A stretch of 64,000 nt of DNA, taken from Pacificitalea manganoxidans (lineage in GTDB: Bacteria > Pseudomonadota > Alphaproteobacteria > Rhodobacterales > Rhodobacteraceae). Made by a program: the position numbers and the translations under genes. The stretch spans positions 2,418,001-2,482,000 of the forward strand of contig NZ_CP021404.1 in the NCBI RefSeq assembly GCF_002504165.1. Direction: 5' to 3'. Of this stretch, positions 17,033 through 26,565 are shown one piece after another. The notes under the pieces were generated by a model. It worked only from the letters and a program-made list of their open reading frames with translations, did no database searches and was not told where the DNA came from. Every line of letters begins with the position of its first letter. Position 1 is the stretch's first letter.

Positions 17033-18591
17033 GCCGCCTGCCCCGCCATATAGCGACCCAAGGCTTTGGGATCGGCCCCGGCAGCCGGAGTTTCGTGGAT
17101 CACGCGCCCCTCGCTCAGCACCACCAGACGGTCGGCCAGATCGAGGATTTCGTCCAGATCCTCGCTGATCAACAGCACCGCCGTGCCGGAATTGCGCGCC
17201 TCCATGATCCGTTCGCGGATCGCCCGGACCGCAGCGAAATCGAGCCCGAAACACGGATTGGACACCACCAGCAGATCGACCTTGCCGGTCAGTTCGCGGG
17301 CCAGTGCCGCGCGCTGGACATTGCCGCCCGACAGATCGCGGATCGGCGCGCGGGCGGATCGGGTGCGGATATCGAAACCCTCGATCAAGGTTTCGGCACG
17401 GGCCATCATGCCGCGCCGGTCGAGCCAGAAGCGGCGTTTGCGCGCCCCCTCACCCGTGCCGTCCGCATCCCCGTCACCGCCTGCATCGAACACCCGAAAC
17501 GCAAGGTTTTCGGCCACGCTCATCCGCGGGGCGCAGGCATTGCGCAACGGCTCTTCGGGCAGGTAGCGAACATGGCGGGCGCGGGCCTCGGCACGGGTGG
17601 CGCGATAGGGCGCGCCTGCAACGTCCATCCGCCCGGCGCGCAATTGCCGCTGCCCGGTCAGGATCTCCATCAACTCGACCTGCCCGTTGCCGGAAATGCC
17701 CGCCACACCCACGATCTCGCCCGCGCGCACGTTCAGCGCGTCAATCGCGACCTCACCATGACCGGACCGATCGCCGGCGCGCACGTCCGTCAGTGACAGC
17801 ACCACGCCTTTCGGCGTGCCGCGTCGCGCGGGGGGTGTGGTGTCGGGACGCGCGCCCATCATCATCTGCGCCATGTCATCGCTCGACAGGTCCGCAACCC
17901 GCCCGGTGCCGGTGACCTGCCCGCGCCGCAGCACCGTCACATCATCGGCAAAGGCGCGCACCTCGCGGAATTTATGTGTGATCATCAGCACCGTCAGCCG
18001 CCCGGCCTGTGTCAACGCACGCACATGCCCCAGCACTTCGTCCGCTTCGGCAGGGGTCAGCACGGAGGTTGGCTCATCCAGCACCATGAAACGACTGCCA
18101 AGGTAGAGCTGCTTGAGGATCTCGACCTTCTGCTTTTCGCCCGCCGCCAGCCGATCCACCCGCCGGGTCAACGGCACGCGAAACGGTGTTGTGGCCATGA
18201 AGGCTTCCAACGCTGCAATTTCGGCGTTCCAATCGATGCGCGCGGGCGCATCCCGGCGCGAGATCACAAGGTTTTCGGCCACGGTCAGCGACGGCACCAG
18301 CGTGAAATGCTGATAGACCATGCCAAGTCCCAGACGCTGCGCATTGGCGGGGGAGGCCATCCGCGCCTCTCGCCCGTCCACCAGCACGCCGCCCGACGTC
18401 GCGCGGTAAAACCCCATCAGGCACTTGACCAAGGTCGATTTGCCCGCGCCGTTTTCCCCCAGAAGCGCATGGAAACTGCCCGGGCGTATACGGGCCGAAA
18501 CCGCATCCAGCGCGGTGAACTCGCCAAAGCGCATGGTGATGCCGACGGCCTCGACCTCAATCGCGCCTTCCGGGTCCATCGGCGCGCTCAT
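17029..18591 (-). CDS. BMP-type ABC transporter ATP-binding protein (two nucleotide-binding domains)
   Basis: The protein has 520 residues with two ABC domains in tandem, as in sugar and nucleoside importers. The first has a proper Walker A ([12 protein letters not shown]) and a variant signature [11 protein letters not shown]. The second has a degenerate Walker A ([10 protein letters not shown], no lysine) but a good [14 protein letters not shown] signature. This asymmetry is normal for the RbsA/YufO group. It energises the two permeases encoded upstream, with the BMP binding protein. It is unusual that two hydrolase genes flank it. Start at 18591 overlaps the biuret hydrolase stop by four bases. 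Confidence 0.92.
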   Translation of the reverse strand: MSAPMDPEGAIEVEAVGITMRFGEFTALDAVSARIRPGSFHALLGENGAGKSTLVKCLMGFYRATSGGVLVDGREARMASPANAQRLGLGMVYQHFTLVPSLTVAENLVISRRDAPARIDWNAEIAALEAFMATTPFRVPLTRRVDRLAAGEKQKVEILKQLYLGSRFMVLDEPTSVLTPAEADEVLGHVRALTQAGRLTVLMITHKFREVRAFADDVTVLRRGQVTGTGRVADLSSDDMAQMMMGARPDTTPPARRGTPKGVVLSLTDVRAGDRSGHGEVAIDALNVRAGEIVGVAGISGNGQVELMEILTGQRQLRAGRMDVAGAPYRATRAEARARHVRYLPEEPLRNACAPRMSVAENLAFRVFDAGGDGDADGTGEGARKRRFWLDRRGMMARAETLIEGFDIRTRSARAPIRDLSGGNVQRAALARELTGKVDLLVVSNPCFGLDFAAVRAIRERIMEARNSGTAVLLISEDLDEILDLADRLVVLSEGRVIHETPAAGADPKALGRYMAGQAA

Positions 18592-19265
18592 GCCAGCACG
18601 TCCAGCACCGCCGCCGCATCCGACACGCAGCCAAACACGCCGCCCTGCATCTGGATCATGCGCACGGCGGCATCGTGATTGTCGCGGTCGGTCGCGCCGC
18701 AGCAATCCTCCAGCATCACGCATTCAAAACCGCGATCATTGGCCTCGCGCATTGTCGTGTGCACGCAGACATCGGTGGTGATGCCGGTCAGGATCAAGTT
18801 GCGGATACCGCGCGTGCGCAGAATAAGTTCCAGATCAGTGGCGCAGAAACTGCCCTTGCCCGGCTTGTCGATGATGACCTCGCCCGGCAGCGGGGCCAGT
18901 TCGTCGATGATCTCCCAGCCCGGCTCGCCCCGCACAAGGATGCGCCCGCAGGGGCCGCTATCGCCGATGCCCGCGCCGATCTGGCGGCTGCGCCATTGCT
19001 TGTTCTCGGGCAGGTCCGACAGGTCCGGTCGGTGGCCTTCGCGGGTATGGATGATGGTGTAGCCGCCCGCGCGCATGGCGTTCAGCACCCGGCCAATCGG
19101 TTCGATCGGTGCGCGGGTCAGCGACAGATCATAGCCCATCTTGTCGACATAGCCCCCGGGGCCGCAAAAATCGGTCTGCATGTCGATGATGACCAGCGCG
19201 GTGTTTTCAGGCCGCATATCCCCGTCATAGGGCCACGCATAGGGGCGGGAGGCGAGCACCGTCAT
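18588..19265 (-). CDS. biuH: Biuret hydrolase (biuret amidohydrolase), cysteine hydrolase family
   Basis: The product has 225 residues. Biuret hydrolase turns biuret into allophanate plus ammonia in the cytoplasm. The catalytic triad is Asp28 in IIDMQTDF, Lys134 in IIDKPGKG and Cys167 in TTDVCVHT. The N-terminal WPYDG, the long stretch from [11 protein letters not shown] and the motif [16 protein letters not shown] look very close to the biuret hydrolase studied in Rhizobium leguminosarum, as I remember it. Length also fits. The start at 19265 is two bases from the formamidase stop. The allophanate hydrolase needed for the next step is encoded about 5 kb upstream on the same strand, supporting the assignment. 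Confidence 0.85.
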   Translation of the reverse strand: MTVLASRPYAWPYDGDMRPENTALVIIDMQTDFCGPGGYVDKMGYDLSLTRAPIEPIGRVLNAMRAGGYTIIHTREGHRPDLSDLPENKQWRSRQIGAGIGDSGPCGRILVRGEPGWEIIDELAPLPGEVIIDKPGKGSFCATDLELILRTRGIRNLILTGITTDVCVHTTMREANDRGFECVMLEDCCGATDRDNHDAAVRMIQMQGGVFGCVSDAAAVLDVLA

Positions 19266-19266
19266 C

Positions 19267-20271
19267 TCAGCACTCCTTCTCGCCATAGGCGCGGGTCGGG
19301 GTGGGGAAGCCGAAATCGCGCCCGTCGGTGGTAACGATCTCATCCTCCCACGGCAGGCGATACTGCCCGGCGGCGAGGTCGGTCATGTAGGTATAGGGGC
19401 AATCGCCCGCTCCGCCCTTGACCGCGACATAGCCGCGATGGCCGAACTGGTAGATGTTGTTTTCGACCCCCCAATGCCGCCGCGCTTCGCGCACCAAATC
19501 GGGACGCAGCTCGGCGGTGATGATCTCATCCGGGCGGCCCGTGGTGCCATGCGCGATGACCGAGCCATCGAAATTGCAGATCATCCCCTCGCCCATCGAA
19601 TCGAACGTGCCGTCGGAGCCGGACATGCAGACATTCGCGGTAATCATCAGGTTGCAGAACGCATTGCTCTGGTTGGTAAAGCGCCAGCTGTCGCGAATGG
19701 GCGCGGTGTAACCTGCGGTGCGGATCATGATCTCCGCACCCTTATAGGCGCATTCGCGGGCCATTTCCGGGAACATGCCGTCGTGACAGATGATCAGCGC
19801 CAGCGTCGACCCGTTCGGCCCCTCGCAGACCGGAATGCCGGTATCGCCCGGCTCCCACGGCTCCACCGGCACCCACGGATGCATCTTGCGGTAATAAAGC
19901 TTCAACTCGCCCGTGTCGGAGAAGATCAGCCCGGTATTGTAGGGCATGCCGCCGGGGTTCAGCTCCATGATCGAAAAGCAGCCCCAGATCTTATTGTCGA
20001 TACAGGCCTCCCGCAGCGCCGCGACTTCCGGCCCGTCCATCTCGCACATGATCTCGGGATTGATGTCCATCGACAGGCCGTGCAGCGCGTATTCCGGGAA
20101 CACGACCAGATCCATGCCGGGCTGGTTGCGCCGGGCCTTGGCCACCAGCTCGACCACCCGCGCGGTCTGCGCGGTCAGGTCGGCCTTGGTCTTGGTCACC
20201 GGCAATTGCAGCTGCACCACGCCGATACCGACGCCGTTGGGGGATTTGTTCAGACCGCCAAGTCCGTTCAT
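19267..20271 (-). CDS. amiF: Formamidase AmiF (nitrilase superfamily)
   Basis: The 334-residue product equals the length of characterised AmiF formamidases. It hydrolyses formamide to formate and ammonia. The nitrilase-superfamily triad is Glu60 (FPEYALHG), Lys129 (YYRKMHPW) and Cys162 ([11 protein letters not shown]). Diagnostic AmiF stretches include [31 protein letters not shown] and the C-terminal [14 protein letters not shown]. The ATG at 20271 opens [13 protein letters not shown], matching the family start. It is the fourth gene of the BMP transporter operon. A related short amide cannot be excluded as the true substrate. Confidence 0.9.
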   Translation of the reverse strand: MNGLGGLNKSPNGVGIGVVQLQLPVTKTKADLTAQTARVVELVAKARRNQPGMDLVVFPEYALHGLSMDINPEIMCEMDGPEVAALREACIDNKIWGCFSIMELNPGGMPYNTGLIFSDTGELKLYYRKMHPWVPVEPWEPGDTGIPVCEGPNGSTLALIICHDGMFPEMARECAYKGAEIMIRTAGYTAPIRDSWRFTNQSNAFCNLMITANVCMSGSDGTFDSMGEGMICNFDGSVIAHGTTGRPDEIITAELRPDLVREARRHWGVENNIYQFGHRGYVAVKGGAGDCPYTYMTDLAAGQYRLPWEDEIVTTDGRDFGFPTPTRAYGEKEC

Positions 20272-20282
20272 GGGGATTACTC

Positions 20283-21203
20283 CTATTTGGTGATGCTCAA
20301 CTCGCCCGGCGCGCCGTCTAAGCCACGTTCCGGCGAGGAGGTGAGAATGAGAATGCCGAGCGTCAGCACATATGGCGCGGCGTAGAACAGGTAATAGCCT
20401 TCGCTGACGCCGACCGATTGCAGCGCCGGGCCAAGCGCGCCCGCACCGCCAAACAGCAGCGACGCCCAGAAACAGTTGATCGGGTTCCAGCGCGCGAAAA
20501 TCACCAGCGCCACGGCCATCAGACCCTGCCCTGACGAGATCCCCTCGTTCCAGCTGCCGGGATAGTAGAGCGACAGATACGCCCCGCCGATCCCCGCCAG
20601 CGCGCCGCCCGCCGCCGTCGACCATAGCCGCACCCGGTTGGGCGCAATGCCAAGCGCGCGCGCCGCGTCGGTGCTGTCGCCTACCACCCGGACGGTCAGA
20701 CCCGCACGGGTGCTTCGGAACATCCACGCCATGACCAGCGCAAGGATGCCGCCCGCGATAAACAGCACATTGACCTGCAACGCCGCGCGCACCTGCGGCA
20801 CATCCGACCAGAAGCCGAACGGAATGGCAGGCAGCCGCGGTGCGGAGGGCTGGATGTAAGGCTTGCCGAAAAAGAACGCGAGCCCGGTCCCAAGCAGCAT
20901 CAGCGCGATGCCGACGGCGATGTCATTGACCCCGCGCAGCCCGCACAGCGCCCCGTGCAACAGCCCGAACAGGCACCCCGCCAGCGCCGCCGCCGCGACC
21001 CCGGCAAACGGATCACCCGCATGGTAGGACACCGCGTAGCCCGCCATTGCGGAAAAAACGAGCGTCCCTTCCAGCCCCAGATTGATCCGGCCTGAGCGTT
21101 CGGTCAGGCATTCGCCCAGACTGACAAACAGGAACGGTGTGGAGACGCGGATCGCCCCGCCGAGGATCGCCAAGGGCACCGCCCATAATCCCAGATCGGT
21201 CAT
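20283..21203 (-). CDS. BMP-type ABC transporter permease (second permease)
   Basis: A 306-residue inner-membrane permease with about eight to nine helices. The early loop LGECLTERSGRINLGLEGTL is characteristic of the nucleoside/BMP permease group (YufQ/NupC-like). The late ALGIAPNRVRLWS and GGALAGIGGAYLSL form the usual coupling region. The start at 21203 overlaps the stop of the first permease by four bases. It forms the channel with that protein. Confidence 0.92.
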   Translation of the reverse strand: MTDLGLWAVPLAILGGAIRVSTPFLFVSLGECLTERSGRINLGLEGTLVFSAMAGYAVSYHAGDPFAGVAAAALAGCLFGLLHGALCGLRGVNDIAVGIALMLLGTGLAFFFGKPYIQPSAPRLPAIPFGFWSDVPQVRAALQVNVLFIAGGILALVMAWMFRSTRAGLTVRVVGDSTDAARALGIAPNRVRLWSTAAGGALAGIGGAYLSLYYPGSWNEGISSGQGLMAVALVIFARWNPINCFWASLLFGGAGALGPALQSVGVSEGYYLFYAAPYVLTLGILILTSSPERGLDGAPGELSITK

Positions 21204-22294
21204 TGCGCGCGCCCTCCGCCAAGCAGATGGGACAGACGGCCGCTCCACGCCTCAGCCATCAACACAAGCACAAAGATCGTGCCCTGAAACACGAGGATCG
21301 TCGCATCCGGCAGGTCCATACGGCGCTGGATCAGACCGCTCGATGCCTCGAACCCGCCCAGCAGGATCGCCACCGGGATGATCGCCAGAGGGTTATGGCG
21401 CGCCAGAAACGACACAAGGATGCCGGTGTAGCCAACGCCCGAGATCAGCGACGCATTGGCCGAGCCATGCACCGCCGCCACCTCGAAGAACCCGGCAAGC
21501 CCGGCAAGCGCGCCCCCCAGCGCGGTAAAGGCGATGACCAGCCAGTCGACCGGCAGCCCCTGCACCTGCGCGGCGCGGATATTGCCGCCGGCGATCCGCG
21601 CCGCGAACCCAATGGTCGTCCGCTCGATCAGCACCCACGCGACGATGCAGGCAATGACGCCCGCCACGATACCCCAATGGGTCGCAAGGAATGGTAGATC
21701 GCCCACGCGCAACGCGTCGGGCAGCGGATGGGTGGAGGGTTTGTTGAGGCTCGCTGGATCGCGGAACACCGACTCGACGAAATGGTTGAACAGCGCAATG
21801 GCAATGTACGCCAGCAGCAGTGAGGAGATCGTTTCGTTGACCCCGCGCTTCATCCGCAGCGCGCCCGCAAGGCCGATCCACAGCCCGCCCGCGATCATCG
21901 CCGCGCCGACCATCAGTGCAAATCCGATCGGTGCGGGCAGCGCAGCGGAGGCGACACCGGCAACAGCGCCTGCCAGACCGCCCAGCACAATCGCGCCCTC
22001 ACCGCCGATCACCACCAGCCCCAGCCGGGCGGGCAGTGCGACGCACAGCGCCGCCAGCAGTAGCGGCGCGACCCGCGACAGGGTGTTCTGCCACGAAAAC
22101 GCCGTGCTGAACCCGGCGCGCCAGACCAGCGCAAAGAAGTCGACCGGCGACTTGCCGATCAGAAGCAGGAAGACCGAAAACAATGCGCTGCCCGCCAGCA
22201 AGGCCAGCAACGGCAGCGCAAAGGTTTCGATCCGCGGGGCAAGGCCAGGCCACAGCCCGCCCCGCGCCCGCGTTTCAGTGGTAAGAGAGGTCAT
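21200..22294 (-). CDS. BMP-type ABC transporter permease (first permease)
   Basis: A 364-residue inner-membrane permease with about ten helices. It shows the paired features of this group: PARLGLVVIGGEGAIVLGGL in the middle of the first half and AAQVQGLPVDWLVIAFTALGGALAGLAGF in the coupling loop. The start at 22294 lies 10 bases after the binding-protein stop. A longer in-frame reading would overlap the bmp gene and is rejected. Confidence 0.92.
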   Translation of the reverse strand: MTSLTTETRARGGLWPGLAPRIETFALPLLALLAGSALFSVFLLLIGKSPVDFFALVWRAGFSTAFSWQNTLSRVAPLLLAALCVALPARLGLVVIGGEGAIVLGGLAGAVAGVASAALPAPIGFALMVGAAMIAGGLWIGLAGALRMKRGVNETISSLLLAYIAIALFNHFVESVFRDPASLNKPSTHPLPDALRVGDLPFLATHWGIVAGVIACIVAWVLIERTTIGFAARIAGGNIRAAQVQGLPVDWLVIAFTALGGALAGLAGFFEVAAVHGSANASLISGVGYTGILVSFLARHNPLAIIPVAILLGGFEASSGLIQRRMDLPDATILVFQGTIFVLVLMAEAWSGRLSHLLGGGRAQ

Positions 22295-22304
22295 TGCGGT
22301 CCGT

Positions 22305-23429
22305 TCAGCTGGTCGAGCCGATGACGCCTTCGACGAGGTAATCCATCGATTCCAGCGCAATGTCGTTTTCAAGGAACGCCTCGCCCTCGGCGGCGATGAC
22401 ATTGCCCTGATTGTCCTTCAGCGGGCCTTTGATGACGCTGAAGCCGCCCTTCATCATTTCGGCATGGGTCGCCTCGAACTGCGCCCGTGCGGCATCCGAC
22501 ACGGCGGGGCCCAGCGGCGACATCTTGATGAAGCCTTCGGCCAGACCGCCACGCACGAAGTTGTCTATGCTTTCGCCCGCCATCTGCTTGGCGACCATGT
22601 CGGTATAGACCTGCGGCCAGTTCCATTCCGCGCCGGTGAGGTATTTCTCAGGGGCGAGTGGGCTTTGATTGGCGTGGTAGCCGCAGACGAAGCAGTCGCG
22701 CGCGGCGGCGGTTTCCACCACCACTTTCGGCCCGTCGACATGGCAGGTGATGACATCGCAGCCCTGATCGGCCAGCGCATTGGTGGCTTCGGCCTCTTTC
22801 ACCGCCAGCGACCATTCGCCGGTGAAAATCACCTGACAGGTGATTTCGGGATCGACGGCCCGCGCGCCCAGCAGGAAGGAGTTGATGTTGTTGAGCACCT
22901 GCGGGATCGGCTTGGCGGCGACGAAGCCAATTTTCTTGGTCTTGGTCGCGTGACCGGCGGTGATGCCGTTCAGATACTGGCCCAGACCGATATAGCCGAA
23001 ATAGGACCCCGCGTTTTCCGGGTCACCCTCGCTCCACAGCCCACCGCAATGCTCGAACCGCACCTCCGGGTAGTCGGGCGCGACCTCTTGGATATGGGGG
23101 CTGAAATAGCCGAACGAGGTCGGGAACAGCATCTGCGCGCCGTCGAAATTGATCATCGACTGCATAGTGTTCTGAACATCGACCGACTCGGGCACGTTCT
23201 CTTCTTCGATCACCGTGACCCCAGCCATCGCCTTTACGGCAGCGGCGCCTTCGGCATGGGATTGGTTGTAGCCATAGTCATCGCGCGGCCCGACATAGAT
23301 GAAGCCGACGGTGATCTCTTCGGCGGCGTGCGCGCGACCCGACAGCACCGGCAGAGCGGCTGCGGCACCGATGGTGGCGGCGGTGGTATTCAGGAAGCGG
23401 CGGCGGGTCAGAAGCGGGCGCGACGTCAT
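22305..23429 (-). CDS. BMP-family ABC transporter substrate-binding protein
   Basis: A 374-residue periplasmic receptor of the basic membrane protein (PnrA/Med) family. It begins with a twin-arginine signal (TRRRFLNTTAATIGAAAALP) ending near RAHA. The mature part starts ITVGFIYVGPRDDYGYNQSHAEG, as in this family, and has KKIGFVAAKPIPQVLNNINSFLLG further on. Known members bind purine nucleosides, but the operon context (formamidase, biuret hydrolase) suggests a small amide or ureide ligand. AGAGGA precedes the ATG at 23429. It is the first gene of a seven- or eight-gene operon. Confidence 0.9.
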   Translation of the reverse strand: MTSRPLLTRRRFLNTTAATIGAAAALPVLSGRAHAAEEITVGFIYVGPRDDYGYNQSHAEGAAAVKAMAGVTVIEEENVPESVDVQNTMQSMINFDGAQMLFPTSFGYFSPHIQEVAPDYPEVRFEHCGGLWSEGDPENAGSYFGYIGLGQYLNGITAGHATKTKKIGFVAAKPIPQVLNNINSFLLGARAVDPEITCQVIFTGEWSLAVKEAEATNALADQGCDVITCHVDGPKVVVETAAARDCFVCGYHANQSPLAPEKYLTGAEWNWPQVYTDMVAKQMAGESIDNFVRGGLAEGFIKMSPLGPAVSDAARAQFEATHAEMMKGGFSVIKGPLKDNQGNVIAAEGEAFLENDIALESMDYLVEGVIGSTS

Positions 23430-23511
23430 GACAGATCCTCTCAGGTGGTGCGGTCCGGCAGCGGCCCGCGAAAACTGAGGCGACCCTAGGCAGAGCGACC
23501 GGGACTGTCTT

Positions 23512-23549
23512 GTGCTATAAAATCCCAAGAGTGGTGCAAAAAATGCACC
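23512..23549 (-). promoter_or_regulatory. LysR-type operator and promoter of the BMP/biuret operon
   Basis: A perfect 17-bp inverted repeat GGTGCA-N5-TGCACC (23533-23549) has the T-N11-A core of LysR-type boxes. On the minus strand it ends in TTGCAC and is followed, after a 16-base gap, by TAGCAC (23512-23517). The palindrome lies about 104 bases upstream of the bmp start and three bases beyond the lysR stop. The same block, with the same spacing, occurs at 31798-31835 before the peptide-type transporter. Confidence 0.8.
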
Positions 23550-23551
23550 GC

Positions 23552-24460
23552 TTAAATTTTAGGCGGATAACGGTCCAACATGGCCTGTGCGAGGCTCTGC
23601 GCAAACTTCGATGGTGCCACCGGCAGCGCCCTGCCCCGCATCTGACCCAGCAATAGCGCACCGGGCGGCATGTCACGCGCGGCTATCGGACGGCTGGTCA
23701 GCGCCCCATCTTCGGGCAGCCGCAAGCCCAGCGGGATCTGAAACGAAATCGCGTCCTCGAACTCGATATAGTGGCGCATGAAGTCAAAACTGTCGGAGGT
23801 CACGACCGGGTCCAGATCCCGCGAGCCCCGCGCCAGCGCGGTCTCGATCATACTGCGCACCGCATAGGCCCCCGAAGGCATCAGGCACGGATAGTCCAGA
23901 CACCGCCGCAGCCGCAATTCCGGCTCGGCGGCCAGCGGATGATCGCGCCGCAGGATGGCATGCACCGGCTGTTCGACGGCCATCAGGATCTCGAAATCGA
24001 CCATGTGCACCGGCTCCAGCACCAGCGCCAGATCGCAGTCGAAATTATACAGATCCCGTTCCGCCGCCGCCCGGTCCCGAACATTGACGGTAAAGGTCAC
24101 GCCGGGATGATCGGCCCGGTAGAGCGCGATCTGTTCAGGCAGAAAATACGGCACCATCGCCTGCGAACACGCGATCGAGATATGGCCGCGCCGCTCCCCC
24201 GACAGGTCCGCGACTTGGCTCATCACCCGGCTCAGGTCCGAGCGCTGCTCGCGGTAATGCTGCATCAGCAACTCGCCCGCCGGGTTCAGCCGCACACCGC
24301 GCGGCAGGCGCTCAAATATCTCGTATCCGAACTCATCCTCAAACCGCTGGATGCGGCGGTTGAGCGCCGATGCGGTGATGTTGAGCATATCCGCCGCGCT
24401 GCGGATGGAACCCGCCCGCATCACCGCCTCGATATAGCGAAAGGTCAGCAAATGGCGCAT
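23552..24460 (-). CDS. LysR-family regulator of the amide/biuret region
   Basis: A 302-residue LysR protein. The helix-turn-helix spans residues 15-50 (SIRSAADMLNITASALNRRIQRFEDEFG), followed by LPRGVRLNPAGE and a ligand-binding domain. It lies between atzF and the BMP operon on the same strand. The ATG at 24460 fits the conserved opening MRHLLTFRYIEAV. Two operons on either side share an identical T-N11-A palindrome, so I infer it controls both, probably responding to an amide or ureide. It has its own 213-base upstream gap containing two strong hairpins, so it is probably transcribed separately. Confidence 0.9.
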   Translation of the reverse strand: MRHLLTFRYIEAVMRAGSIRSAADMLNITASALNRRIQRFEDEFGYEIFERLPRGVRLNPAGELLMQHYREQRSDLSRVMSQVADLSGERRGHISIACSQAMVPYFLPEQIALYRADHPGVTFTVNVRDRAAAERDLYNFDCDLALVLEPVHMVDFEILMAVEQPVHAILRRDHPLAAEPELRLRRCLDYPCLMPSGAYAVRSMIETALARGSRDLDPVVTSDSFDFMRHYIEFEDAISFQIPLGLRLPEDGALTSRPIAARDMPPGALLLGQMRGRALPVAPSKFAQSLAQAMLDRYPPKI

Positions 24461-24563
24461 GTCGGTCCCTTTGTCTCCGGGTCGGGGATGGGGGGTGCGG
24501 GGGTGATGCGCGCAGATAAGCCGGTCCATGAGCCGGGTGCAATCCTTTCAGGCAGGCGAGCAG

Positions 24564-24597
24564 GCCGGGCACGGCCACAGCGGTGGCGATGCCCGGC
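24564..24597 (-). other. Strong hairpin in the lysR leader
   Basis: GCCGGGCA pairs with TGCCCGGC and, after a symmetrical two-base internal loop, GCCAC pairs with GTGGC. This is a 13-bp stem about 104 bases upstream of the lysR start. There is no T-run. It could be a leader structure or a second terminator for atzF. Confidence 0.45.
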
Positions 24598-24628
24598 AAG
24601 TGCCTAGGTTCAAGGCAGAAACGAATGA

Positions 24629-24666
24629 GCCGCCGCCCTATACCGGGGATCGGCATCGGCGGCGGC
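24629..24666 (-). terminator. Hairpin directly after atzF
   Basis: A nine-base GCC/GGC-repeat stem (24629-24637 with 24658-24666) and 20-base loop begin seven bases past the atzF stop. No T-run follows. It may terminate the peptide-transporter/atzF operon before lysR. Confidence 0.4.
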
Positions 24667-24673
24667 GGCGCGA

Positions 24674-26494
24674 TCAGGCCATGTCAGGTTCACGCGTGCG
24701 GGCGCTTTCGGCGAGGAACGCACGCCAGCCTCCCAGCGCGGTGATGTCGCGCGCGCCCTCCAGCCCGGCGGGCTCCACCAAGAACCCCGCGCTGCGGCTG
24801 CCATCCTCAAGCTCGACAGTGCCGATGCATAGCGGGGCGGGAATGCCGGCCATGAAATCACCCATCGCGGCACGGGGCAGCGCCCATTCTTCCACCTCGA
24901 TTGCGGCACCGTTCGCGGCACCGACCCGCAGCAGGCCGGGCCGCGCGGGCGGACCACCCGCCAGAGCGTGAAACTTGTAAGCGGGCGCGGTTCGGGTGCG
25001 GCGCAGCAGGTGCCCGCCCCGGTTCGCAAGCTCCCCGTTCAACGGCAAGCCCGACATATGCGCGCCGCAGACCACGACGGCGATCTCGTCCGCGGCCAGT
25101 TGCGGCGCGGGCTCCTGCGGGGCGGGCAGCGGGGTAGAGGTGCCGCCGAGCATCCGTTGCACACCGTGCTCCATCCCGCGTGCCAGGGCGGCGGTCAGGG
25201 CATCCTCCCCCGCGCGAGCAAGGAACGTGACCGAGCCGGGCCGCCCATCGGCGCGCGGCGCGGTCGGCACGGCGATCCCGCACATGTCGAGCAGATTGAC
25301 GAAATTGGTATAGGTTCCGAGGTTCGAGTTCGGCCCGATCGGGTCGGCCTCCAGATCCGCGACGCTGTAGAACGTGGGAATGGTCGGCACGCAGAGCGCG
25401 TCGATCCCCTCCATCGCGATTTCGGCCACGCGCGACAGCTCGCGCAGGCGGTAGATGCCGTTGAACGCGTCATCGGCGCTGAGGGTTTCGGCCAGACCGA
25501 TCACCTTGCGCGTCACCGGATGCACGGCGTCGGGCTGGGTTTTCAGCAAATCAGCGATGACGGTGTGCCGCTCCGCCACCCACGCGCCATTGTAAAGCAT
25601 GTCGGCCACATCATAGAGCGGCTGAAAATCCATCGGCACGATCTGCGCGCCATTGGCTTCGAGCCGGGCGCAGGCATCAGCAAACATCGCCTCCTGCGCC
25701 GCATCTCCGAAGAACCGCAGCGAGGCCGCATCGGGCACCCCGATCCGCAGCGCCGAGGGGGTCGGCTGTGCGGGCCGCACCGGAAAGCGGCGGCTGTATG
25801 CATCGGCGGCGTCATAGCCTGCCGCGACCGAAAACGCGTCATAGGCGTCATCCACCGTCAGCGCAAAGATCGAGATGGTATCAAGCGTCCGGCAGGCCGG
25901 GACCACGCCGCGCGCCGACAAACTGCCCAGCGTCGGCTTCAACCCCACGATATTGTTGAGCGCCGCGGGCACCCGGCCCGAGCCAGCGGTATCGGTGCCC
26001 AGCGAAAAACTCACCAGCCCATGCCCGACGGCCACACCAGACCCACCCGACGAGCCGCCGGGCACGATATCCGGATCGACCGCGTTGCGGGGCGCGCCAT
26101 AGGGGCTGCGCACCCCGACTAGCCCGGTGGCGAACTGATCCAAATTGGTCTTGCCGATCAGCAACCCACCCGCAGCCCGCAGCCGCGCCACCACATGCGC
26201 ATCCTCCGTCGGCGTATAGGCATAGGCGGGGCAGGCCGCGGTCGTGGGCATACCGGCTGCGTCGATGTTGTCCTTGATCGCAAAGGGGGTACCCCACAGC
26301 GGATCGGTTGCATCAGGGGTCAGGGCCTGCGCTTCGGCCAGCACGTCCTCCTTGGCGCGCAGATGCAGAAACAGCGCCGGGTCATTGACGGCAGCAATGC
26401 GGGCATAGACTTCCTCGACGATCTCGGCGGGAGTCGTGCCCGCGGCGTAGGCAGCCCGGAGGGAAGACAGGGTAAAGGGGATATTGGACAGCAC
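24674..26494 (-). CDS. atzF: Allophanate hydrolase
   Basis: A 606-residue amidase-signature enzyme, the normal AtzF length. It hydrolyses allophanate to CO2 and ammonia. The Ser-cisSer-Lys triad is Lys74 (FAIKDNID), Ser148 (PGGSSGGSGVAV) and Ser172 (GTDTAGSGRVPAALN). Residues from about 460 to the end form the separate C-terminal domain of allophanate hydrolases (AQLAADEIAVVVCGAHMSGLPLN). Translation starts at a GTG. It is the last gene of the peptide-type transporter operon. No urea carboxylase gene is next to it, so its allophanate probably comes from biuret through the nearby biuret hydrolase. Confidence 0.92.
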   Translation of the reverse strand: MLSNIPFTLSSLRAAYAAGTTPAEIVEEVYARIAAVNDPALFLHLRAKEDVLAEAQALTPDATDPLWGTPFAIKDNIDAAGMPTTAACPAYAYTPTEDAHVVARLRAAGGLLIGKTNLDQFATGLVGVRSPYGAPRNAVDPDIVPGGSSGGSGVAVGHGLVSFSLGTDTAGSGRVPAALNNIVGLKPTLGSLSARGVVPACRTLDTISIFALTVDDAYDAFSVAAGYDAADAYSRRFPVRPAQPTPSALRIGVPDAASLRFFGDAAQEAMFADACARLEANGAQIVPMDFQPLYDVADMLYNGAWVAERHTVIADLLKTQPDAVHPVTRKVIGLAETLSADDAFNGIYRLRELSRVAEIAMEGIDALCVPTIPTFYSVADLEADPIGPNSNLGTYTNFVNLLDMCGIAVPTAPRADGRPGSVTFLARAGEDALTAALARGMEHGVQRMLGGTSTPLPAPQEPAPQLAADEIAVVVCGAHMSGLPLNGELANRGGHLLRRTRTAPAYKFHALAGGPPARPGLLRVGAANGAAIEVEEWALPRAAMGDFMAGIPAPLCIGTVELEDGSRSAGFLVEPAGLEGARDITALGGWRAFLAESARTREPDMA

Positions 26495-26565
26495 GTCGGG
26501 GTCTCCGTTTATTCAGGCTGCGGCGTCTTGGATCACAAGAGGCGGGTGGCGGTGGCGGTCCGCGG

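Noticed and set aside
21456-23489. Plus-strand open frame of 677 codons opposite the permease and bmp genes
   Set aside because: No coherent domain and complete overlap with genes having clear signatures; a shadow of codon bias.
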